Of a stretch of 64,000 bases of DNA, positions 57,680 to 64,000 are shown one piece after another; position 1 is the first letter of the stretch; the number at the start of each line of letters is the position of its first letter. Origin of the DNA: Nonomuraea angiospora. Lineage in GTDB: Bacteria; Actinomycetota; Actinomycetes; Streptosporangiales; Streptosporangiaceae. A program made the translations under genes and the position numbers. The notes under the pieces are model-generated. The model was not told the origin of the DNA and searched no databases. It saw only the letters and a program-made list of their open reading frames with translations. The stretch lies in NCBI RefSeq assembly GCF_014873145.1, contig NZ_JADBEK010000001.1, forward strand, positions 1,426,001 to 1,490,000, in the 5' to 3' direction.

Positions 57680-60016
57680 TCAGTCGTGGCCGTCGGCCCG
57701 GGCCCGCTCTCCCACCCACACCGCGATCTGCGCCCGCGAGCTGAACCCCAGCTTGGTCAAAATGTGCTCGATATGCCCCTCCGCCGTACGCTGCGCGATC
57801 ACCAGGGACGCCGCGATCTCCTTGTTCGTCATCCCCTGCGCCACCAGCTCGGCGATCTCCTTCTCCCGCCGCGTCAGCGGCGTCCGCTCCTCTTCCTTGG
57901 CCGGCCGCTCCGGCTTGTCCTCCTCCAAGGCATAACTCAGCGCCTCCTCCAGCGGCAGGCGGGCCCCGCGCCGCACGGCCGTCTCGAACGCCGGCTCCCC
58001 CAGCACCTCCCGCATGGCCCGCTCGCAGTCATCGTGATACTGGGCCAGATGCCCGAACCCCGACAGCGGCGCCCCGGCACAGCTCCACATCGTCTCCAGC
58101 ACCCCCAGCAGCCGCGCGGCCCGCTGGTGACGGCCCTGGCTGGCGGCGATCCAGGCCAGCACCTCGATGTTCACACCCGCGCCGAGCGGATCGCCAACCG
58201 CCCGGTTGAACGTCAGGCTCTGCTTCTCCAGCTCCGCCGCCCGCTCCAGATCCCCCTGCCGCCACACCTGCACCCCCAGCGCCATCATCGTGTACGCCCG
58301 GTGCCAGCCCTCCCCGGAGGCCTCGCACTCGGCCAGGCACTCCTCGCCCGCCGCGATGGCGGCCGAGGAGTCACCCAGGAACGAGTGGGCGAGCGTCAGC
58401 CGGATGAGCGACAGCGCGATCCCGACCGGGTCGCCGGTACGGCGATGGCGGGCAAGGGCGTCCCTGTATAGCTCGATCGCGGCTTCCGTTCGCCCCTCGC
58501 ACATGGCCACCATTCCGCGGAACAGGGCCACGTAGGCCAGAACCGGCTCATCCTCCAGTTCCTCGCCCAGCCTGCGGCTCTCGCCGAGCAGGGCGGTGGC
58601 GGCCGGAATGTCGGCCTGAATGATCGCCAGCCAGCTGCCGGCCCACAGGGCGCCGGCCCGTACCCGGCTCGGCTCGGTGTCCGCGGCCAGCGCCTGCTCC
58701 AGCCAGCCGCGGCCCTCAGCCAGGTAATAACTGGTGATCCAGTGATACAGCAGGTCGCCCGACATGCTCAGCGCCGCACGGGCCTCGCCCGGCGTGTTCA
58801 GCCAGCTGTCCAGGGCGGCCCGCAGGTTGGCATGCTCGCGCCGCAGCCGGGCGAACCACGCCACCTGGCCGGGCCCGAACAGCTCCGCCCTGGCCCGCGC
58901 CGCCAGCTCGCGGTAATAAGTGCGGTGCCGTCGCTGCAGGTCGGGCTCGCAACCCGAGCCCGCGAGCCGTTCGCGACCGTACTGCCGCAGCGTCTCCAGC
59001 ATCCGATAGCGTACGCCGCCCGGATGGTCCTCTCGTATCAGCACGGACTTGTCCACCAGGCCGATCACCAGGTCCATGACGTCGAGCGGGTCGATCCCGT
59101 CCTCGCCGCACACCGCCTCGGCCGCCTCCAGATCCAGGCCCCCCGCGAACACCGAGGCCCGCTCCCACAGCAGGCGTTCTCCTTGCGAACACAGCGCGTA
59201 ACTCCAATCGATCAGCGCCCGCAGCGTCTGATGCCGGGGCAGCACCGCCCTCGACCCGCCGGTCAGCAGGCGGAAACGGTCGTCGAGCCGGTCGAGCAGC
59301 TGCTCGACCGACAGGGCCCGCAACCGCACCGCCGCCAGCTCGATCGCCAGCGGCAGCCCATCCAGCAGGCGCACGATGCGGGTGACGACCTCCCGGTTGT
59401 CCTCCGAGACCGTGAAGGACGGCAGGACCGCACGGGCACGCTCGGCGAACAGCCGCACCGCGTCCTGCCGGATCAGCTTCTCCAACGGCACCTGAAGATC
59501 CGGCAGCGGCAGCGGCGCCACGGGCACCGCCTGCTCGCCGGAGATGCCCATCGCCTGTCGGCTGGTGGCCAGCACCCGCAGATCCGGCGCCGCCCGCAGC
59601 AGCGTCTCGCTCAGCGCCGCACACTCGGCGATCATGTGCTCGCAGTTGTCCAGGATCAGCAGGGCCTGCTTGTCGCGCAGATGACAGGTCAGCACCCCCA
59701 TCGTGGTGGCGCCCGTATGGTCGCGGATCTCCAGCGCCTCCGCCACCGCCTCGGCCAGCATCGCGGGGCCGTCCAGCTCGGCCAGCTCCACCAGCCACAC
59801 CCCGTCCCGGAACGCCCGCCGCACGTCCTGGCCCACCCGCACCGCCAGACGCGTCTTGCCGACACCGCCGGTGCCGGTCAGCGTGACGGCCCTGGAAGCG
59901 GACAGCAGCTGTTTGACCTCGGCCACCTCGTGCCGACGCCCCACGAAACTCGTCACCTCGGCCGGCAACCCGCCGTTGGGCCGCCCTCCGTAGGTGCTGG
60001 CAGTCACCGCTGTCAT
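57680..60016 (-). CDS. Large ATPase regulator with C-terminal LuxR HTH (NB-ARC/TPR/LuxR)
   Basis: 778 aa from ATG 60016 (a longer start at 60064 is possible). N-terminal NB-ARC-type ATPase: TSFVGRRHEVAEVKQLL, P-loop GTGGVGKTRLAVRVG, Walker B ALLILDNCEHM, GLPLAIELAAVRL. Middle TPR-like helices (residues ~390-690). C-terminal LuxR HTH: LTRREKEIAELVAQGMTNKEIAASLVIAQRTAEGHIEHILTKLGFSSRAQIAVW. A typical pathway-type transcription regulator of actinomycetes. Target unknown. Confidence 0.92.
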   Translation of the reverse strand: MTAVTASTYGGRPNGGLPAEVTSFVGRRHEVAEVKQLLSASRAVTLTGTGGVGKTRLAVRVGQDVRRAFRDGVWLVELAELDGPAMLAEAVAEALEIRDHTGATTMGVLTCHLRDKQALLILDNCEHMIAECAALSETLLRAAPDLRVLATSRQAMGISGEQAVPVAPLPLPDLQVPLEKLIRQDAVRLFAERARAVLPSFTVSEDNREVVTRIVRLLDGLPLAIELAAVRLRALSVEQLLDRLDDRFRLLTGGSRAVLPRHQTLRALIDWSYALCSQGERLLWERASVFAGGLDLEAAEAVCGEDGIDPLDVMDLVIGLVDKSVLIREDHPGGVRYRMLETLRQYGRERLAGSGCEPDLQRRHRTYYRELAARARAELFGPGQVAWFARLRREHANLRAALDSWLNTPGEARAALSMSGDLLYHWITSYYLAEGRGWLEQALAADTEPSRVRAGALWAGSWLAIIQADIPAATALLGESRRLGEELEDEPVLAYVALFRGMVAMCEGRTEAAIELYRDALARHRRTGDPVGIALSLIRLTLAHSFLGDSSAAIAAGEECLAECEASGEGWHRAYTMMALGVQVWRQGDLERAAELEKQSLTFNRAVGDPLGAGVNIEVLAWIAASQGRHQRAARLLGVLETMWSCAGAPLSGFGHLAQYHDDCERAMREVLGEPAFETAVRRGARLPLEEALSYALEEDKPERPAKEEERTPLTRREKEIAELVAQGMTNKEIAASLVIAQRTAEGHIEHILTKLGFSSRAQIAVWVGERARADGHD

Positions 60017-60212
60017 TGGCGCCTTCCGCGACGCGGCCGGCGCTGCCGTCGGCCCGCATCCCACGTCGTCGCCCCCAGGTTATGTCCCGGCCGTTATCCC
60101 AGACGAGCACGGTCAAGAACCCACAACAAGTTTTGGCCATCGCATGGTGTAACGGCGTCTCGACCTTGACGGCCGGCCGCTCCTAGCGTGGAGACGAGGA
60201 GAGGGGCAGACC

Positions 60213-60821
60213 ATGTTCATCCAGGTCATCGAGGGCCGGGCGATCGAGGTCGACGATCTGCACCAGGCACTGGAACGGTGGATGCGCGACCTGTCGCCCA
60301 GCGCGCAGGGCTGGCTCGGCACCACGGCCGGCGTCACCGACGACGGCCTGTTCGTCAACGTCGCCCGCTTCGCCACCCGCCAGGCGGCCCACCGCAACGC
60401 CGACCGGCCCGAGCAGGGACAGTGGTGGGTGGAGACCGCGAAACTGTTCGCCGGCGAGGTGACCTTCCTCGACTGCGACGAGGTGGTCGAAATCCTGGGC
60501 GGAGGATCCGACGAGGCCGGGTTCGTCCAGGTACTGCAGGGACGCGTGCGCGACCACGCGCGCGTACGCCAGGCGCTGGAGCGGGGACAGGAGGAGCTGG
60601 CCGCCTTCCGGAGCGACCTCATCGGCGGCACCGCCGCACTGTGCGGGCGAGACGGCTGCGTCGAGACCGCCTACTTCACCAGCGAGGTGGCGGCCCGGCA
60701 GGGGGAGGCCAAGCTGCAACCGCCGGCGATCCGGGAGCTGCTGCGGCAATGGCAGGAGCTGTTCGTCTCCGACGTGGACTTCTTCGACCTGCGCGAACCG
60801 TGGCTGTACTCGCCGCGCTAA
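60213..60821 (+). CDS. Hypothetical protein with two ferredoxin-like (ABM-type) repeats
   Basis: 202 aa, ATG behind gaggagagg. Two related halves are visible: FIQVIEGRAIEVDDLHQALERWMRDLSP to LFVNVARFATRQAAHRNADR, and FVQVLQGRVRDHARVRQALERGQEELAAF to CVETAYFTSEVAARQGEAKL. Each resembles an antibiotic-biosynthesis-monooxygenase-like dimeric alpha/beta barrel half. No catalytic residues identified. Divergent from the large LuxR gene, whose promoter region it shares. Confidence 0.75.
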   Translation: MFIQVIEGRAIEVDDLHQALERWMRDLSPSAQGWLGTTAGVTDDGLFVNVARFATRQAAHRNADRPEQGQWWVETAKLFAGEVTFLDCDEVVEILGGGSDEAGFVQVLQGRVRDHARVRQALERGQEELAAFRSDLIGGTAALCGRDGCVETAYFTSEVAARQGEAKLQPPAIRELLRQWQELFVSDVDFFDLREPWLYSPR

Positions 60822-60831
60822 CCGCGCCCGC

Positions 60832-61230
60832 TCACCCATGGGCCCGCGCCGGCATCCGTACGGGCACCTCGAACCACACGAGCTTGCCCCGGCCCGTGGG
60901 AACGCTGCCCCAGCCGGACGACAGCACCTCCACCAGCAGCAGCCCACGCGAACCCTCGTCCTCGAGGGAGGCGGCGCGCAGGGTCGGCGGCACCGGGCTG
61001 GAGTCCTCCACCTCACAGCGCAACAGCCCGTCGGCCGCCGACAGGCTCATCCGCACCAGGCCCCGCGCGTGCCGGACCGCGTTGGTGACCAGCTCGCTGA
61101 CCAGCAGCTCGGCGTATTCACACGCCTGCTGCAGCCCCCACTCCGCGAGCTGGGCGCGCACGGCGTGCCGGGCCCGGCTCACCGAACGCGCCTGGGCGCT
61201 GAACGTCCACGACGCCAGGGGGGTGCTCAC
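60832..61230 (-). CDS. Anti-sigma-type serine kinase (HATPase_c_2)
   Basis: 132 aa. N-box conserved: EYAELLVSELVTNAVRHARGLVRMSLS. G1/G2 boxes in DEGSRGLLLVEVLSSGWGSVPTGRGKLVWFEV. RsbW/SpoIIAB-like proteins bind or phosphorylate partner switches that release sigma factors. Start overlaps the DUF5999 gene stop by 4 nt (ATGA), so the two are co-translated. Confidence 0.88.
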   Translation of the reverse strand: MSTPLASWTFSAQARSVSRARHAVRAQLAEWGLQQACEYAELLVSELVTNAVRHARGLVRMSLSAADGLLRCEVEDSSPVPPTLRAASLEDEGSRGLLLVEVLSSGWGSVPTGRGKLVWFEVPVRMPARAHG

Positions 61231-61418
61231 GCGGCCCGCTCCAGGACCGTCGCCGGGACGACGCTACGGCCGTCGGGCAGCAGCTCGCCGGTGTCGTCGA
61301 AGAAGACCACCCCGTTGCACAGCAGTCCCCATCCCTGCTCGGGGTGGTAGGCGACCAGGCGCGCGGCCTGGTGAGCGGCGGAGTCCGCCGGAGGACAGGG
61401 AGGCTGGTGCGTGCACAT
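61227..61418 (-). CDS. DUF5999-family small protein
   Basis: 63 aa from ATG 61418. MCTHQPPCPPADSAAHQAARLVAYHPEQGWGLLCNGVVFFDDTGELLPDG matches the DUF5999 family of short actinomycete proteins, often next to anti-sigma-type ATPases. The two N-terminal Cys and His might bind metal. Function unknown. Confidence 0.85.
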   Translation of the reverse strand: MCTHQPPCPPADSAAHQAARLVAYHPEQGWGLLCNGVVFFDDTGELLPDGRSVVPATVLERAA

Positions 61419-61520
61419 GGTGCGGATTCCCCCGTTCCTCGCATCCAGCTGTTGATCCGTACGCTTCCAACGTGCCTCACAACACCACGCCAAGAGGAGG
61501 TGAAAAATACCCTTATAGGT

Positions 61521-61545
61521 ACCTACGTCCGATACGTACGTAGGT
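61521..61545. repeat. Inverted repeat upstream of the DUF5999 gene
   Basis: ACCTACGT-N9-ACGTAGGT, perfect 8-bp arms, containing the inner palindrome TACGTACGTA (61533-61542). It lies about 105 bp before the DUF5999 ATG and 7 bp after the DUF1835 stop. Could be an operator or a stem ending the upstream gene. Confidence 0.7.
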
Positions 61546-61551
61546 GGACGA

Positions 61552-62571
61552 TCACATCGTCAGCGCCTCCCGCCCCTCATCCCACCTCCACCGCACCTCC
61601 CGGCCACGCAGATGCACCCCGCCGATCCAGCGGTCCACACCGTTCAACCCCACCTGATCCTCCTCACCCGCCAGCACCCGCGCACCCACAGCCGTCAACC
61701 GCACCACAGTGGCCCGCCCCACCGGCACACCAGCCGGCCGCAGATCCAGCAACGGGTACGGCCCCCCGGCCAGACGATCCATCATCGCGAAACACGACGT
61801 GTCCCCCAGATACGGGCGCACCTCCCGCGACGCCGCACGCACGAACACATCCCCCGCCGCACCCTCCCGCACCGCGGCGGCAGCCAGCACCCGACGCTCC
61901 GCCAGCGAAAGCCCATCACGAGTGGAGGGATACTCCCGGCAAAGCCGCTCGAACGCCTCACCGAGGAAACGCAACTCACCCGAACGAACAGCCGCCACAC
62001 CCGCCAGCCCCTCCGGCGTCGGCGCACGAAACGCCGCCCACGCCCGAGACGCCAACTCCAACGCCGCCGGAGACAACCTCGCGCACGCCCCCGTCGCCGC
62101 CAACTCCCGCAACTGCTCCGCACGCAACTCACCCAGCCCACCGAACCGGGCGATCCCCGGATACTCCCCGATGCAGATCAGCGTGACAGCCTCCGCCGCC
62201 ACCCCCAACTCCCTCAGCCAGGCGAGAATCTCCACAATCTGCAACTGGTCATACAGATCGGCCTCGAACCAGAGCACATACTCCCCACCCCGGTTCGCCT
62301 CCACCGCCGCATCCCGCTCCAGGAACACCCGCAGCACCTCACCACGGTCATCCCTCCCCGCCAGGAACGCCGCCCGGACCCGGCGCAACTCCTCCCGCCC
62401 CACCGCCGGAACCGGCCCCTCATGCAGCACATCCCGCCAGAACACGATGCGCCGGGCCAGCCCCGTACCCGCCAGATCCGTGCCATCACCATTGCTGACG
62501 TGCAGCGCCTCCGCCATCCAGCCCTGATCGCCCAGAAGCCCACGGTGCATGACCCGCCTCCCGAACGCCAT
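61552..62571 (-). CDS. DUF1835-domain protein
   Basis: 339 aa (ATG 62571; inner ATGs at 62550 and 62517 possible, the last giving MAEALHVSNGDGTD, the usual family start). Pattern: LHVSNGDGTDLAGTGLARRIVFWRDVLHEGPVP, then YVLWFEADLYDQLQIVEILAWL, matching DUF1835 proteins. Second half is helical with winged-helix-like features. Function unknown. The coding strand is strongly G-rich, like the MerR/GyrI genes next to it. Confidence 0.82.
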   Translation of the reverse strand: MAFGRRVMHRGLLGDQGWMAEALHVSNGDGTDLAGTGLARRIVFWRDVLHEGPVPAVGREELRRVRAAFLAGRDDRGEVLRVFLERDAAVEANRGGEYVLWFEADLYDQLQIVEILAWLRELGVAAEAVTLICIGEYPGIARFGGLGELRAEQLRELAATGACARLSPAALELASRAWAAFRAPTPEGLAGVAAVRSGELRFLGEAFERLCREYPSTRDGLSLAERRVLAAAAVREGAAGDVFVRAASREVRPYLGDTSCFAMMDRLAGGPYPLLDLRPAGVPVGRATVVRLTAVGARVLAGEEDQVGLNGVDRWIGGVHLRGREVRWRWDEGREALTM

Positions 62572-62604
62572 GCTAACCGCGCCCCGGCGCCACCCGCGAG
62601 ACCC

Positions 62605-63123
62605 CTAGACCGGCCCCTGACGCACCGGCTGACGCAGCACCGTACGCGGCTGCGGATCATCGAAAGCCGTCAGATACACCTCATGATGCGGCCCATTCGG
62701 CACCAGCCCCCGCTCCGCCATGAACGCCTCCATCACCGCCAACGACCGATACTCCTCACTGAAGGCACCCACATGCAGCACCTCCACACACTCACCCTCC
62801 GTGAACGTCGCCACCCGCACCCGATCCACCGCCGCCCCCGACGAACGCGCCTCCTCCCGCGCCCGCTCCACCAACCCCGGCTCCGGCACCCCCGCCAGCG
62901 GCAGCAGCAGATGCCAGCGCCACAACTCCCGCGGCACCTCCAACCCCGGACGCTCATCCTCCACGAACCACAACCCCTCCAGCGGCCCCACAGGACCACC
63001 CATCCCCGCCGCCACCGCATACAACGCCCCGATGGCCGACACATGCTCACTACCGCCCGGCTCACCCATGCCCGTCACGTTCAGACAGGTCACCGGACCG
63101 TACGTCGCCAGCTCAGGATTCAC
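62605..63123 (-). CDS. GyrI-like/effector-binding small-molecule-binding protein
   Basis: 172 aa from GTG 63123, with a perfect ggaggag site and GTGA overlap with the MerR stop; the longer frame start at 63162 is rejected for that reason. GyrI-like strands: VNPELATYGPVTCLNVTGMGEPGG, WRWHLLLPLAGVPEPGLVERA, VEVLHVGAFSEEYRSLAVMEAFMAERGLVPNGPHHEVYLTAFDDPQP. Binds small hydrophobic ligands in relatives. Likely cooperates with the MerR encoded just upstream, which carries its own ligand domain. Confidence 0.82.
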   Translation of the reverse strand: MNPELATYGPVTCLNVTGMGEPGGSEHVSAIGALYAVAAGMGGPVGPLEGLWFVEDERPGLEVPRELWRWHLLLPLAGVPEPGLVERAREEARSSGAAVDRVRVATFTEGECVEVLHVGAFSEEYRSLAVMEAFMAERGLVPNGPHHEVYLTAFDDPQPRTVLRQPVRQGPV

Positions 63124-63905
63124 GACTCCTCCAAACAGATCATCAACTGCGTGACAAGACAATCAGGCGAGGTCACGGCCGGATCCGACACGTACACCTC
63201 ACGAACCGGCCCCCGAACCGCAACCCGGCGCTCGCCACACCAGGCCAGCACCGCATGCGCCGTCAACGACATCTGGTCATAAGGCCCCACATGCGTCGCA
63301 CAAGCGAACCTGCCCCCCGGCAACACCCGCACCGGCGCACCCCCACCACCCTCCCCATCCCCCAGCACCCGCGCCCCCTCCACCTCGAACACCTCACCCC
63401 AATCCAACGGAAACAACCCGATCAACCGAACCGGCCCGGCGGGACCCCGCAACCGCGACAGCGCCGCCGACGTCGCCCGCCCCACATCCTCCGGACCCGC
63501 CGCCCACTCCCTCGCCACCACCACCCGCCGCGCCGGCTCCTCCACCACCCGCACCGGCACCGACGGCAACCCCTCCGCCATCACCCGCTCCAGCGACGCG
63601 AGCGTACGACGCCGCCGCGCCAACTCCGCCTCCAGATCCTCCCTGACCCCCGCGAGCGCCCCCGCCCCACCCGACAACACCTCGCCCACCACCGCCAGCG
63701 GCACATCCAACGACCGCAGCAACGCGATCGACAACGCCACCCGAGCCTGCGACGCCCGGTAATACCGGTAACCCGTCACCGCGTCCACCCGCGCCGGCCG
63801 CAACAACCCCAGCTCGTCATAGTGACGCAACTGCTTCACACTCAACCGCCCCAACCGGGCGAACTGCCCGATCGGCAGCAACTCCTCGTCCACGCCCACC
63901 AGCAT
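63120..63905 (-). CDS. MerR-family regulator with GyrI-like effector domain
   Basis: 261 aa from ATG 63905 behind gggaggg (a start at 63944 would lack a site). N-terminal MerR domain: LPIGQFARLGRLSVKQLRHYDELGLLRPARVDAVTGYRYYRASQARVALSIALLRSLDVPLAVVGEVLSG. Coiled linker, then a BmrR-like effector domain (PVRVVEEPARRVVVAREW, VRVLPGGRFACATHVGPYDQMSLTAHAVLAWCG, VREVYVSDPA). Belongs to the BmrR/TipA-style multidrug-sensing MerR group. Divergent from the gene at the right edge. Confidence 0.88.
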   Translation of the reverse strand: MLVGVDEELLPIGQFARLGRLSVKQLRHYDELGLLRPARVDAVTGYRYYRASQARVALSIALLRSLDVPLAVVGEVLSGGAGALAGVREDLEAELARRRRTLASLERVMAEGLPSVPVRVVEEPARRVVVAREWAAGPEDVGRATSAALSRLRGPAGPVRLIGLFPLDWGEVFEVEGARVLGDGEGGGGAPVRVLPGGRFACATHVGPYDQMSLTAHAVLAWCGERRVAVRGPVREVYVSDPAVTSPDCLVTQLMICLEES

Positions 63906-63953
63906 GGACCCTCCCACCGAGGGAGAGTCCAGCGACCAATACATGCCCTTGAA

Positions 63954-63976
63954 GGTATATAGCCAGCGGGGTATAT
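63954..63976. repeat. Direct repeat in the divergent promoter at the right edge
   Basis: GGTATAT occurs twice, at 63954-63960 and 63970-63976, 16 bp apart, in an AT-rich gap between the MerR gene and the edge gene. The right copy reads tatatt like a -10. Candidate MerR or other regulator site. Confidence 0.5.
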
Positions 63977-63985
63977 TAACGAGCC

Positions 63986-64000
63986 ATGCGCTTCGACGTG
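63986..64000 (+). CDS. Start of a gene cut by the right edge
   Basis: ATG at 63986 gives MRFDV before the window ends. It follows a -10-like tatatt by about 9 bp, consistent with a leaderless or short-leader transcript divergent from the MerR gene. The product cannot be told from five residues. Confidence 0.35.

Overview
The window comes from a high-GC actinomycete. The gene content (HTH-MurA fusion, DUF5999, many AfsR/LuxR-type ATPase regulators, F420-dependent LLM oxidoreductase, AfsQ/Cse-type two-component system) suggests Streptosporangiales, Nonomuraea-like. That placement is inferred from gene style only; there is no rRNA or other marker here.

Region 1 (about 0.3-19.1 kb) is the main discovery: a large, apparently undescribed RiPP (ribosomally made, modified peptide) cluster, almost all on the + strand and tightly overlapped. 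It holds a SPASM radical SAM enzyme, a ThiF/ocin-type leader-binding partner plus YcaO (azoline formation), an MFS exporter, a cytosolic subtilase, a GAF protein, two further radical SAM enzymes, a heme-oxygenase-like di-iron candidate, precursor peptide 1 (9342-9527), a nucleotidyl cyclase/AAA ATPase/TPR regulator, precursor peptide 2 (12829-13044) followed by a strong hairpin, an active/inactive pair of M16 peptidases, a SagB-type azoline dehydrogenase, an M20 peptidase and a LuxR regulator. The two precursors share an Asp-Val-Glu-Gly-His block and a C-terminal Phe-Cys, so two substrates are probably served by one enzyme set with both azole and radical chemistry.

Region 2 (about 19.1-32.6 kb) looks like the chromosome replication terminus. 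A 28-bp site at 23137-23164 matches the actinobacterial dif pattern. The heptamer GGGGGAG points toward it from both sides (9:1 on the left, 1:10 on the right by my count), and the G/C strand bias also flips there. Around it lie a radical SAM protein, SMR exporter, TetR, GNAT, small proteins, an orphan HypX, an HTH-MurA fusion with its own palindrome, a tyrosine recombinase, and a DrrAB-like ABC exporter with a MerR regulator.

Region 3 (about 32.8-40.6 kb) is regulatory and resistance-like: LysR, a MerR gene that has run into the LysR gene antisense, a domain-fused serine hydrolase, and an ABC transporter coupled to a NarL-type two-component system.

Region 4 (about 41-53.2 kb) is cell-wall flavoured: MGT-type glycosyltransferase, D-Ala-D-Ala ligase plus MurF behind a promoter/terminator leader, amino-acid racemase, an AAA regulator, a VanY-like D,D-carboxypeptidase, an AfsQ/Cse-type two-component system with a lipoprotein, then an aldo/keto reductase divergent from its LysR.

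Region 5 (about 53.3-64 kb) is accessory: gene remnants, a membrane-anchored serine hydrolase, anti-sigma-type ATPases, a large LuxR regulator, DUF proteins and a MerR/GyrI pair at the right edge. In-frame tandem repeats of 12 or 15 bp recur in five separate genes. No tRNA, rRNA, CRISPR array or intact insertion sequence was seen.
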